Assembly: GCA_017939155.1 (NCBI GenBank)
Contig: JAGAZZ010000047.1
Coordinates: forward strand, 1-63,260
DNA from: Alphaproteobacteria bacterium
GTDB lineage: Bacteria; Pseudomonadota; Alphaproteobacteria; RF32; CAG-239
Direction of reading: 5' to 3'
DNA: 63,260 bases
Below the pieces are notes generated by a model. The model had not been told where the DNA came from, searched no databases, and was given only the letters and a program-made list of their open reading frames with translations. Position numbers and translations under genes: made by a program. Of the stretch, positions 34,041-42,850 are shown one piece after another; position 1 is the first letter of the stretch, and every line of letters starts with the position of its first letter.

Positions 34041-35486
34041 ATGAGCAGTATGCCTGAAATTGCTGATGAAAGCGGTGATAAATATAAATTCGGCTTTGTA
34101 ACCGATATTGATTCCGAAATTGTACCGAAAGGGCTTAATGAGGATATTATCCGTATGATTTCGCATAAAAAAGGTGAGCCTGAGTGGCTTTTGGACTCAC
34201 GTTTGAAGGCATACAAAAAATGGCTGACGATGACGGAGCCGACATGGGCAAAAGTTACATACGACAAAATAGATTATCAGGATTTATTTTATTACTCCGC
34301 ACCAAAGCAAAAGGCTACTCCCAAAAGTTTGGATGAAGTTGACCCAAAACTTTTGGAAACATATAACAAGCTTGGTATTCCGCTTAAGGAGCAAGAAGTT
34401 TTAGCCGGCGTGGTGGCAGTTGACGCGGTGTTTGACAGTGTATCGGTGGCAACCACATATAAAGCGCAATTAAAAAAACAAGGGATTATTTTTTGTTCCA
34501 TTTCCGAGGCGGTTAAAGAATATCCCGACTTGGTAAAAAAATATTTAGGCTCTGTTGTTCCTTATACAGATAATTTTTTTGCCGCGCTTAATTCGGCGGT
34601 ATTTACGGACGGGTCTTTTGTTTATATCCCCAAAGGCGTTAAATGCCCGATGGAGCTTTCGACCTATTTTCGTATTAATGCCAAAAATACCGGACAGTTT
34701 GAGCGAACACTGATTATTGCCGATGAAGGAAGCTATGTTTCTTATCTGGAGGGATGTACAGCTCCGCAAAGAGATGAAAACCAACTGCACGCTGCGATTG
34801 TGGAAATTGTGGTGCATAAAGACGCCGAAGTAAAATATTCTACGGTGCAAAACTGGTATCCGGGGGATAAAGACGGTAAAGGCGGCGTCTATAACTTTGT
34901 AACCAAGCGGGCGCTTTGTGAGGGTGAAAACTCTAAAGTGTCGTGGACACAGGTTGAAACAGGTTCAGCCGTGACGTGGAAATATCCTTCTTGCGTTTTG
35001 AAAGGAGATAATTCCAAAGGCGAGTTTTATTCGGTGGCGCTGACCAACAACCGGCAACAGGCTGACACGGGAACGAAGATGATTCATCTTGGCAAAAACA
35101 CCAGCTCAAGGATTATTTCCAAAGGGATTTCCGCCGGATTTTCCGACCAAACGTACAGAGGGTTGGTTAAAGTTTCCAAAAATGCCGAGGGCGCGCGCAA
35201 CTATTCGCAATGCGACAGCCTTTTAATCGGGCAAACGTGCGGCTCGCACACGGTGCCTTATATTGAAAACAGTTGCAAATCAGCCATTTTGGAACACGAG
35301 GCGACAACTTCCAAAATCAGCGAAGAACAGCTTTTTTATTGTAAACAAAGAGGAATTTCCGAAGAAGACGCTATCAGTTTAATCGTAAACGGCTTTTGCA
35401 AAGAAGTTATGCAAAAACTGCCGATGGAGTTTGCGATTGAGGCAGCGAAGTTGATTGACATTTCACTTGAGGGAAGCGTGGGATAA
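34041..35486 (+). CDS. sufB: Fe-S cluster assembly scaffold SufB
   Basis: SufB (481 residues) is the scaffold on which [Fe-S] clusters form, normally in the SufBC2D complex. The [12 protein letters not shown] opening, [40 protein letters not shown] and [20 protein letters not shown] are all present, with the conserved Cys and Glu residues. AGAGAAAGGAT precedes the ATG. Unusually, no sufC or sufD follows: the next gene is a prepilin on the other strand, while sufS, sufT and sufE sit at 48681-50794. Confidence 0.95.
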   Translation: MSSMPEIADESGDKYKFGFVTDIDSEIVPKGLNEDIIRMISHKKGEPEWLLDSRLKAYKKWLTMTEPTWAKVTYDKIDYQDLFYYSAPKQKATPKSLDEVDPKLLETYNKLGIPLKEQEVLAGVVAVDAVFDSVSVATTYKAQLKKQGIIFCSISEAVKEYPDLVKKYLGSVVPYTDNFFAALNSAVFTDGSFVYIPKGVKCPMELSTYFRINAKNTGQFERTLIIADEGSYVSYLEGCTAPQRDENQLHAAIVEIVVHKDAEVKYSTVQNWYPGDKDGKGGVYNFVTKRALCEGENSKVSWTQVETGSAVTWKYPSCVLKGDNSKGEFYSVALTNNRQQADTGTKMIHLGKNTSSRIISKGISAGFSDQTYRGLVKVSKNAEGARNYSQCDSLLIGQTCGSHTVPYIENSCKSAILEHEATTSKISEEQLFYCKQRGISEEDAISLIVNGFCKEVMQKLPMEFAIEAAKLIDISLEGSVG

Positions 35487-35499
35487 AAATTTTATTAGG

Positions 35500-36120
35500 T
35501 TAAAGATAAAACGTTATTGCTAAAGTGCATACATCTTTTTTCAATGTACAAGTATCGCAAAAGCTTTTTATATCTGATAACGTTATATCTGAAAGACATT
35601 TTCTTCCATTTGTTCCGCAGGTTCTGCTACCACTGGCTCCGACCGATTCAGTTTTTGTCCAAACACCTATACCCGACAGTTCTTCATAATATGGCTTTGC
35701 CATATTAAACATTGCTAGACATAGTTCAATATTATCTTTTCCTATTTTCATTTCATAATCTAGTGTAAATTTTTTTATTTTAACATTTCCACCATCATTA
35801 CGAAGAAAAGGGTTTATTCTATTTCCCATACTATCATAAAAATATTGCCCTCTTTTTATCCATTTTATAGGTTTAAGAAATTTTATTGATGAGGATATAT
35901 TTATTAATTGCACGGTTTTATCATTTTTATGTAATCGTTTTATTTGTGCAGAATATCCTAATATATCATTTATAAACTGAGAAAATTCTTCCGTTGTTTG
36001 GTTAATTTTGTGTTTGGTCATCGCTTTTTGAAAGGCTGATATTCCGCCGACCGATAAGATACCGACAATAGCCAAAACTCCCAGCATTTCTATCATTGAG
36101 CGACCGGTTTGATTTTCCAT
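35500..36120 (-). CDS. Type IV prepilin-like protein, Cys-rich C-terminus (copy 1)
   Basis: A 206-residue protein with a six-residue leader ending in Gly, then RSMIEMLGVLAIVGILSVGG, a prepilin N-terminus with the key Glu at mature position 5. Position +1 is Arg rather than the usual Phe. The C-terminal region has five Cys (CGTNGRKCLSDITLSDIKSF and CDTCTLKKDVC). It is a paralogue of the protein at 53758-54408. The products should be processed by a prepilin peptidase and assembled into a pilus or pseudopilus, but none of that machinery is adjacent. TGGGAG is the ribosome-binding site, about 20 nt after the U-run of the leader RNA at 36143-36405. Confidence 0.85.
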   Translation of the reverse strand: MENQTGRSMIEMLGVLAIVGILSVGGISAFQKAMTKHKINQTTEEFSQFINDILGYSAQIKRLHKNDKTVQLINISSSIKFLKPIKWIKRGQYFYDSMGNRINPFLRNDGGNVKIKKFTLDYEMKIGKDNIELCLAMFNMAKPYYEELSGIGVWTKTESVGASGSRTCGTNGRKCLSDITLSDIKSFCDTCTLKKDVCTLAITFYL

Positions 36121-36142
36121 ACTATTCTCCCATACAAAACAT

Positions 36143-36405
36143 AAAAAAAACCGCCTGATGAGAGGCAGTCGGAGAGTTAGAAAATCATGCTATGTGAAAT
36201 GACCGTTCCGCCTTTAAAGCCAATCAGAGCTTCTGAACATACGCTAGAACCTCCCCGACCATTTTATAGTCGGGGATATAGTCATTGTATCTGCCTTTTG
36301 CAGACAGCAATATAACGGCGCTATATCCAACACCGCACATAACGAGAGTTTTCTAAGACTCCGAGCCGTCTCCGGCTCTGACACAATTTGAAAACAAACT
36401 GTGCT
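36143..36405 (-). ncRNA. Structured leader RNA ending in a terminator before a prepilin gene
   Basis: On the minus strand this stretch folds extensively. A closing helix pairs 36359-36362 with 36171-36174, TTTTCTAA (36349-36356) with TTAGAAAA (36177-36184), and CACATA (36336-36341) with TATGTG (36191-36196), separated by 2x2 and 7x6 internal loops. Inside are CTATATCC/GGATATAG (36321-36328 with 36274-36281), GCAGA/TCTGC (36300-36304 with 36290-36294) and CCCCGAC/GTCGGGG (36253-36259 with 36269-36275). A GNRA-type tetraloop stem GAGCCG/CGGCTC lies at 36363-36378. A stem at 36151-36168 and eight U form a terminator. The prepilin start at 36120 is just downstream, so it could be an attenuator, a riboswitch or an independent sRNA. 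No known class recognised. Confidence 0.65.
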
Positions 36406-36411
36406 GTAAAC

Positions 36412-36439
36412 AGGTTAGCAAAAATAAGAGATTAGTCAA
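36412..36439 (-). promoter_or_regulatory. Probable promoter of the leader RNA
   Basis: TTGACT (36434-36439), 16-nt spacer, TAACCT (36412-36417) with an extended TGC in front of the -10 box, on the minus strand. Start predicted near 36405. Confidence 0.5.
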
Positions 36440-36450
36440 GATATATTATA

Positions 36451-36484
36451 AAAAATAAAGAGGCGCTTTTAACGCCTCTTTTTT
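36451..36484 (-). terminator. Intrinsic terminator of topA
   Basis: AAGAGGCG (36458-36465) pairs with CGCCTCTT (36473-36480) around a 7-nt loop, with T-rich sequence on both sides. It separates topA from the leader RNA. Confidence 0.85.
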
Positions 36485-38936
36485 ATTTAGCGGAATCTAT
36501 AATTTTTATGGCGTCTTCCAAGGAAATTTCTTTACCTCTTAAGGCATTGGGGATACGATAATTATTTTTACCGCACTTGATGTATTCGCCGTAACGACCG
36601 TTTGCCAACTGCACATCTTCCTTTAATTTCGGATGTTTACCTAAAATTTTGGCTTCCGGCTTGGCGGCAACATTTTTTAACAATTCTTCCGCGCGTTCGA
36701 GCGTGATATTGAAAATATTGTCAGAGCCTGTCAACGAACGGGACTTTCCCCCTTGTTTGATATATTGCCCGAATTTGCCAATATTAACACTGATGTCATT
36801 GCCTAAATCTTTTGGCAGACTGATTAACGTTTCAGCTTGTTCAAAAGTTAATTCTTCGGGAGTAACAAACTTTGGCAGAGCAACGCGTTTGGGTTTTTCT
36901 GTTGTTGCGGTTGCGTCTTCGCCTAACTGAACATAGAATCCATAAGGACCTTTTTTCAAATAAACATTTAAGCCACAATGCTCTCCTAAAATTTTATCTT
37001 CCGGATTTGGCTTTTTTTCTACGCTTTGCTCTTCTTCCTCTTTGATGTCGGTTAAAGGCATTGTGTATTTGCATTCAGGATAATTCGAGCAACCCAGAAA
37101 AGCGCCGAATTTGCCAAGTTTAATGCTTAAATGCCCTTTATGACATTCCGGACATTCACGCGGGTCTGAGCCGTCTTCCTTTTCCGGAAAAAGATGATAA
37201 GCCAAAACTTCATCAATTTTATTGATAACCTCGCTTACCTGCAAGGGTTGCACGGCTTGAATATTATTATAAAACTTCGTCCAAAAACCGGTTAAAAGCT
37301 TCTTCCACTGCATAGAACCGGCGGAGATGTCATCTAAAAACTCCTCCATTTGCGCGGTAAAGTCATATTCAACATATTTTTTGAAAAAGTTTTCCAAGAA
37401 AATTGTCACAATACGCCCTCTATCTTCCGGAATAAAGCGCAATTTTTCAACTTTAACATATTTGCGCTCTTGCAAAACAGCAATAATTGAAGCGTAAGTT
37501 GACGGACGACCGATACCGAGTTCTTCAAGCTTTTTAACAAGACTTGCTTCGGTAAAACGTGGCGGCGGCGTGGTGTAATGCTGTTCGGGCTTAATTGCCT
37601 TTTTAGCCACGTCTTCACCTTCATTCACATTTGGCAACAGGCGATTGTCATCATCGCCGTTATCATCGTCCTTGCCTTCCTGATAGAGCTTTAAAAAGCC
37701 ATCAAACGCAATAACCTGACCATTAGCGCGCAAAAGAATCTGCTTATCTAACGATAGCGAATCGATTGTTACCCTATCTAAAACCGCAGGTTCCATTTGG
37801 CAGGCAACCGTTCTTTTCCAAATCAGCTCATAAAGTTTATATTCATCAGCGTCAATCTTACCTTCCATTTTCTTAGGTGTATTCATAACATCTGCCGGAC
37901 GAATCGCCTCGTGTGCTTCCTGTGCGTTTTTAGACTTGGTTTTATATTCTTTGGCAGTTTTGGGAAGATATTTTTCACCAAAATATTTGAGAATCGCCTC
38001 ACGACAGGCAGCTATAGCTTCGGCAGAAAGGTTCACCGCGTCCGTTCTCATATAAGTAATAAAACCGGCTTCGTATAATTTTTGCGCAACCTGCATGGTC
38101 TTTTTAGCTGAGAAGCGAAGTTTACGCGCCGCCTCTTGTTGAAGCGTTGAGGTTGTGAATGGTGGTGCCGGGAATCGGTTAGCCTTTTTACGCTCGATTT
38201 TTGCAATCTTAAAATCCTGAGCTTCGATTTTGGCTTTAGCAGCTTCGGCCTTTTCTTTAGTGTTTATATCAAATTTTTCCAGCTTTTTACCGTCCAAATT
38301 AATCAGGTGCGATGGGATGAGTGCCTTATCTTGGTTTTCAAGGTCAACATCTATGGTCCAATATTCTTCGGGTTTAAATTTTTCAATTTCCATCTCGCGT
38401 TCGCAAATTAAGCGGAGTGCAACTGACTGCACGCGACCGGCGGATTTGGAACCGGGGAGCTTGCGCCAAAGCACCGGAGATAATGTAAAGCCTACAAGAT
38501 AATCCAGCGCACGGCGTGCCATATAGGCTGAAACGAGATTATCATCCACCTGACGCGGATTTTGAATTGCCTCAGTTACGGCGTGTTTTGTGATTTCATG
38601 AAAAACGACTCGTTCGATTTTTTTATCTTTTAATTTCTTTTTCGAAGACAATTCTTCCAAAATATGCCAAGCAATGGCTTCCCCTTCTCTATCCGGGTCG
38701 GATGCGAGGACTAACGTATCACAATCTTTCAGAGCCGTAATAATATCATTTAAGCGTTTTTTACCGCCCGCGCTTAATTCCCAAATCATCTTAAAATCTT
38801 CATCAGGATTAACAGAGCCATCTTTACTCGGTAAATCGCGAATATGCCCGTAACTTGCTAAAACTTTATAATCTTTTCCCAGATATTTATTAATTGTTTT
38901 TGCCTTTGCAGGAGATTCAACCACCACTAATTTCAT
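36483..38936 (-). CDS. topA: DNA topoisomerase I
   Basis: TopA (817 residues) relaxes negative supercoils by cutting one strand with an active-site Tyr. The Toprim domain starts MKLVVVESPAKAKTINKYLG, and DPDREGEAIAWH follows. The catalytic Tyr lies in FITYMRTDAVNLS. One four-Cys zinc ribbon (CPECHKGHLSIKLGKFGAFL, then CSNYPEC) and repeated topoisomerase tail modules follow. It is the last gene of a plsY-dprA-topA operon, a common arrangement in bacteria. Confidence 0.97.
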   Translation of the reverse strand: MKLVVVESPAKAKTINKYLGKDYKVLASYGHIRDLPSKDGSVNPDEDFKMIWELSAGGKKRLNDIITALKDCDTLVLASDPDREGEAIAWHILEELSSKKKLKDKKIERVVFHEITKHAVTEAIQNPRQVDDNLVSAYMARRALDYLVGFTLSPVLWRKLPGSKSAGRVQSVALRLICEREMEIEKFKPEEYWTIDVDLENQDKALIPSHLINLDGKKLEKFDINTKEKAEAAKAKIEAQDFKIAKIERKKANRFPAPPFTTSTLQQEAARKLRFSAKKTMQVAQKLYEAGFITYMRTDAVNLSAEAIAACREAILKYFGEKYLPKTAKEYKTKSKNAQEAHEAIRPADVMNTPKKMEGKIDADEYKLYELIWKRTVACQMEPAVLDRVTIDSLSLDKQILLRANGQVIAFDGFLKLYQEGKDDDNGDDDNRLLPNVNEGEDVAKKAIKPEQHYTTPPPRFTEASLVKKLEELGIGRPSTYASIIAVLQERKYVKVEKLRFIPEDRGRIVTIFLENFFKKYVEYDFTAQMEEFLDDISAGSMQWKKLLTGFWTKFYNNIQAVQPLQVSEVINKIDEVLAYHLFPEKEDGSDPRECPECHKGHLSIKLGKFGAFLGCSNYPECKYTMPLTDIKEEEEQSVEKKPNPEDKILGEHCGLNVYLKKGPYGFYVQLGEDATATTEKPKRVALPKFVTPEELTFEQAETLISLPKDLGNDISVNIGKFGQYIKQGGKSRSLTGSDNIFNITLERAEELLKNVAAKPEAKILGKHPKLKEDVQLANGRYGEYIKCGKNNYRIPNALRGKEISLEDAIKIIDSAK

Positions 38937-38951
38937 CTTCTATATCCCTTT

Positions 38952-40058
38952 TTAAGCTTTAGCTATCTTATTGCCCGGAAGCCGAATGACTTTTCCATCC
39001 AGTTCCAGCTCCACAATCTTCATCAACACCTGTTCCGAATCAAGACCGCTTGAGCGAATTAAATCGTCAATATCTTCTCCTTGTTCAGAAATAAGCGATA
39101 GAAAATCAGAATAATCATCTCTCTTTTCGGCACTATCCGAATTATTTTGTTTGTTGTCAAGCGAATATTCAAACAAATCATCGATTTGGGCTTTTTGAGG
39201 TTGCTTTGGTTCAAATTTTTCTTGTGTAAAGTTAAAGTTTTCCAGTATATCCCGAGCACTCTCAACCAATACAGCTCCCTCTTTTAATAATTTATTACAA
39301 CCGGAACTGCGCCCGTCATACGGCGCACCGGGGACAGCATAAACCTCCCGTCCCTGCTCTAACGCTTGGCGAGCGGTTATCAAAGAGCCTGACTGAATCC
39401 CCGCCTCCAAAACCAGCACACCTTTACTTAAACCGGATACGATACGATTGCGACGCGGGAAATTTGACGCTTGCGGCTTAGTATGAAACGGATATTCCGA
39501 AAGTATCAGTCCATGTTGCATCAAATTTTCATAAAGTTTTTGATTTTCACTCGGATAGACAACATCAACCCCCGTACCCAATACCGCTATGGTGTTACCT
39601 TCCGCCATCAAGGCTCCCGTATGTGCCGCAGCGTCAATTCCCCTTGCCATACCGGATACAATAATTATATCCCGCTTTGAAATATCTGACGCTATTTCTT
39701 TGGCATAGCGGCAAGCGCTTATTGAAGCATTCCTTGAACCGACAACAGCCAACATATTATTGTTTTTTAAAAGTTCAACATTGCCCAGAGCATATAACAC
39801 CGGCGGACAATCTTCAATTTGTTTTAAATTATAAGGATATTCTTCGTCCTCTAGCGTTATTATTTTAACACGCTTGATTTCCGCGGTCAAAATTTCTTCC
39901 TCAGCCTTTTTTAAAGGATAGATTTCCCGCTTTAAAGAAAGTTCAGACAAAGCCTTGTCTATTGAGCCATATTTTGCAAGTATTCGCTTAAAATTAACCG
40001 GACCTATGCCTGATGTGTTTATCAGCCTGATATATGATATGAGTTTTTGCTTATTCAA
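38952..40058 (-). CDS. dprA: DNA processing protein DprA
   Basis: DprA (368 residues) loads RecA on incoming single-stranded DNA in transformation and is also widespread in non-competent bacteria. The Rossmann core has VVGSRNASISACRYAKEIAS, SGMARGIDAAAHTGAL and PRRNRIVSGLSKGVLVLEA. A helical N-terminal SAM-like part and a C-terminal winged-helix remnant flank it. It lies between plsY and topA. A ComF protein is encoded at 52840-53556, but other competence genes are not seen. Confidence 0.96.
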   Translation of the reverse strand: MNKQKLISYIRLINTSGIGPVNFKRILAKYGSIDKALSELSLKREIYPLKKAEEEILTAEIKRVKIITLEDEEYPYNLKQIEDCPPVLYALGNVELLKNNNMLAVVGSRNASISACRYAKEIASDISKRDIIIVSGMARGIDAAAHTGALMAEGNTIAVLGTGVDVVYPSENQKLYENLMQHGLILSEYPFHTKPQASNFPRRNRIVSGLSKGVLVLEAGIQSGSLITARQALEQGREVYAVPGAPYDGRSSGCNKLLKEGAVLVESARDILENFNFTQEKFEPKQPQKAQIDDLFEYSLDNKQNNSDSAEKRDDYSDFLSLISEQGEDIDDLIRSSGLDSEQVLMKIVELELDGKVIRLPGNKIAKA

Positions 40059-40076
40059 TTTACTTTATTTCCGTTT

Positions 40077-40694
40077 TTACTTTTTTAATTTTATTTTGCT
40101 CTCTTCTTTGTTTATCAGTCTTTTGATATTAGCATGATGGCGAGCAATTACCAAAATAGCAATAGCTGTATATACAAGTGTATATTCCATAGACGGCGCC
40201 AAGAAATATGACACGACAGGCAACAATGCCGCAGCAGTTAAAGCCGAAAGAGATGAATATTTAAATGTAAAAGCCATAATCAGCCAAATTGCCAAAGCAA
40301 TTAAAGCAACCGGCCAACACGTTACCAACACAAAACCAAAAGTTGAAGCAACACCTTTGCCGCCTTTAAATTTTAACCAAACAGGAAAATTATGCCCCAA
40401 GACACCAAACACACCGGCAACAAGCGAAGCATTCACGCCAAGAGCAGTATCTGCGCCGACCGCATATTTAGCTATGATTGCTGCCAAGCCGACTTTAAAT
40501 GCGTCACAAAGCACCGTCAACAGCGCAAGCATTTTATTTCCGGTACGAAGGACATTTGTTGCCCCGATGTTACCCGAACCGATTTTGCGAATATCTCCAT
40601 AGCCGGCCATTTTGGTTAGAACCAAGCCAAACGGCACTGAGCCGATTAAATATCCGAATAACGCGCTTAATCCATAAATTAGTTCTGTTGACAT
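40077..40694 (-). CDS. plsY: Glycerol-3-phosphate acyltransferase PlsY
   Basis: PlsY (205 residues) moves an acyl group from acyl phosphate to glycerol 3-phosphate as the first step of phospholipid synthesis. GYLIGSVPFGLVLTK, then GSGNIGATNVLRTGNK and KFKGGKGVASTFG are the three family motifs. Several membrane spans are evident. It heads the operon with dprA and topA and is divergent from pyrH. Confidence 0.96.
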   Translation of the reverse strand: MSTELIYGLSALFGYLIGSVPFGLVLTKMAGYGDIRKIGSGNIGATNVLRTGNKMLALLTVLCDAFKVGLAAIIAKYAVGADTALGVNASLVAGVFGVLGHNFPVWLKFKGGKGVASTFGFVLVTCWPVALIALAIWLIMAFTFKYSSLSALTAAALLPVVSYFLAPSMEYTLVYTAIAILVIARHHANIKRLINKEESKIKLKK

Positions 40695-40859
40695 AGTGCC
40701 GTCCTTTCCAAGTTTATTTTTTCTTATGTTAATAAAATGAGTTAAAAATTCAACTTATTTTCAGACTAATGTGCATTTATCTTGTATTAGAGTTAAAAAA
40801 ATGGTGACAAATCGAATTATTTGTTTAATATATCCTCAAATATTAAACTCGAGGGATTG

Positions 40860-41570
40860 ATGAAAAAAGCTTATAAAAGGATACTCTTAAAATTGTCCGG
40901 CGAAGGACTTATGGGGTGCCAACCTTGCGGTATTGACGAGCATATTCTTGACACTATTGCTGAAAGCATAAAAAAAGTTTACCTTAAAGGAATCGATTTA
41001 TGCTTGGTTATCGGCGGGGGAAATTTTTATAGAGGGGTTAATAACAAGAACAAAGCCGTCAGCCGACCGGTTGCTGACCAAGCCGGTATGCTTGCAACCC
41101 TTATCAACGCCCTTTTTCTTAAAAGTATTCTCCTCGCAAAAGGTATTCCTGCCGAAATATTATCCGGTTTAGCCGTGCCGCAAGCCGCTGAAACCTATTC
41201 TTTCAGAGCTATGCAAAAATTGTTTTCCGAAAAAAAAGTGATTATTTTTGCCGGAGGGACCGGCAACCCCTATTTTACAACAGACACAGGAGCAACTTTG
41301 CGTGCTTTGGAAGCAAATTGCGATGCTTTATTTAAAGCCACACAGGTTGACGGTGTTTATGACAGCGACCCGAAAAAGAATCCTGACGCTAAGCGTTTCG
41401 ATGAGATTTCTTACGACGAAGTAATCACAAAAGAACTTAAGGTTATGGATATGACTGCAATTTCCATGGCTAGAGAAAACAAACTCCCTATTATTGTTTT
41501 TAAGCAAGAGGATGAGAATTCTCTTGCCAATGTTTTAGATGAAAAAGGCAATTATACAATTATAAAGTGA
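40860..41570 (+). CDS. pyrH: Uridylate kinase
   Basis: PyrH phosphorylates UMP to UDP. The ATG at 40860, preceded by CGAGGGATTG, gives 236 residues; a longer frame upstream adds no conserved sequence. YKRILLKLSGEGLMG, VIGGGNFYRG and AGGTGNPYFTTDTGATLRA match the family. The next gene is frr 6 nt later. The usual upstream rpsB and tsf are not here, so the cluster has been broken relative to many bacteria. Confidence 0.96.
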   Translation: MKKAYKRILLKLSGEGLMGCQPCGIDEHILDTIAESIKKVYLKGIDLCLVIGGGNFYRGVNNKNKAVSRPVADQAGMLATLINALFLKSILLAKGIPAEILSGLAVPQAAETYSFRAMQKLFSEKKVIIFAGGTGNPYFTTDTGATLRALEANCDALFKATQVDGVYDSDPKKNPDAKRFDEISYDEVITKELKVMDMTAISMARENKLPIIVFKQEDENSLANVLDEKGNYTIIK

Positions 41571-41576
41571 GGTAAC

Positions 41577-42140
41577 ATGACCGATTTTAATGACATAAAA
41601 AAAGACACAATTGAACGGATGGAAAAAACACTTGAAATGCTTGCCAATGACTTTGGCGGCTTAAGAGCCGGGAGGGCACATGCAAGCCTTTTGGATAATG
41701 TTATGGTTGAAGCGTATGGGTCTTGCACCCCGATTGCTCAGGTCGGAACTATCAGTGTTCCTGATGCCAGAACTTTATCTGTCAGTGTTTGGGATAAAGG
41801 GTTGGCTAAAGCCGTTGAAAAAGCACTTAGAGAATCGGATTTAGGCTTGAACCCAGTTTCAGACGGTCAACTCATTCGTATTCCTATTCCGCCACTTTCC
41901 GAAGAAAGAAGAAAGGAATTGGTTAAAGTTGCCGGAAAATACGCCGAACAAAACAAAGTTGCTATTCGTAATATCAGACGCGATGCTTTAGATGAAGTTA
42001 AAAAACTAAAGAAAGATAATCTTATTTCCGAAGATGACGAAAAAAGATATGGTAATGATATTCAGAAATTAACTGATGACTCAATCAAGAAGATTGATGC
42101 ACTACTTGCTCAGAAAGAAAAAGATATTTTACAAGTCTAA
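41577..42140 (+). CDS. frr: Ribosome recycling factor
   Basis: RRF (187 residues) splits terminated ribosomes with EF-G. The helical signature GGLRAGRAHASLLDNVMVEA and the later RNIRRDALDEVKKLKKD are intact. It lies between pyrH and uppS. Confidence 0.97.
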   Translation: MTDFNDIKKDTIERMEKTLEMLANDFGGLRAGRAHASLLDNVMVEAYGSCTPIAQVGTISVPDARTLSVSVWDKGLAKAVEKALRESDLGLNPVSDGQLIRIPIPPLSEERRKELVKVAGKYAEQNKVAIRNIRRDALDEVKKLKKDNLISEDDEKRYGNDIQKLTDDSIKKIDALLAQKEKDILQV

Positions 42141-42145
42141 GCATT

Positions 42146-42850
42146 ATGGAAACGGATATTTGCAAACATATAGCCATTATTATGGATGGAAACGGACGCT
42201 GGGCGAAAAAACGGGGAATGCCACGTAGTTTTGGTCACAAAAAAGGTGCTGAAAACGTGATTGAGATAACTCGCGCAGCAAAAGACGCAGGCGTTAAGTA
42301 TTTAACACTTTATGCTTTTTCAACCGAAAACTGGCAACGTTCAAAAGAAGAAGTTGACGCCTTAATGCAATTGCTTAGAGAGTACCTTGATAAAGGATTT
42401 AAAGACATTATGGAAAATAATGTTCGAATTCGTTTTATCGGCGAAAAAAAGATGTTGGCACCCGATATTCTGGAGAAAATGAGAGCTATTGAAGACAAGT
42501 CGGCTGATAATACTGCTTTAACGCTTTGCGTAGCTTTGTCATACGGTTCCAGACAAGAGATTTTATCAGCCGTAAAAAAGACAGCTCAACTGGTTGCTGA
42601 GAAAAAAGTGACAATTGGTGAAATTGACCAAGCTCTTTTTTCTGCAAATCTTTATACTGCAGATATTCCTGACCCGGATATTTTAATTCGTACCAGCGGC
42701 GAGCAACGTATCAGCAATTATCTTTTATGGCAACTTGCCTATACAGAGCTGTTTTTTACCGATACGCTATGGCCGGATTTTGATAAAAACGAATTACTTA
42801 CTATTTTAGAGAACTTTAGCATGAGAGAGAGAAGATATGGAAAAAGCTAA
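42146..42850 (+). CDS. uppS: Undecaprenyl diphosphate synthase
   Basis: UppS (234 residues) adds isoprene units to make the lipid carrier for peptidoglycan and O-antigen. IIMDGNGRWAKKRGMPRSFG with the catalytic Asp, LYAFSTENWQRS and PDPDILIRTSGEQRISNYLL are family motifs. Its end overlaps cdsA by 14 nt. Confidence 0.97.
   Translation: METDICKHIAIIMDGNGRWAKKRGMPRSFGHKKGAENVIEITRAAKDAGVKYLTLYAFSTENWQRSKEEVDALMQLLREYLDKGFKDIMENNVRIRFIGEKKMLAPDILEKMRAIEDKSADNTALTLCVALSYGSRQEILSAVKKTAQLVAEKKVTIGEIDQALFSANLYTADIPDPDILIRTSGEQRISNYLLWQLAYTELFFTDTLWPDFDKNELLTILENFSMRERRYGKS

Noticed and set aside
36143..36405. tmRNA, SRP RNA, 6S RNA or RNase P RNA as identity of the structured leader
   Set aside because: I could not find the conserved motifs of these RNAs (for example the RNase P GAGGAAAGTCC or the SRP GGAAGGAAGCAGCC block). 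A covariance search would settle it.
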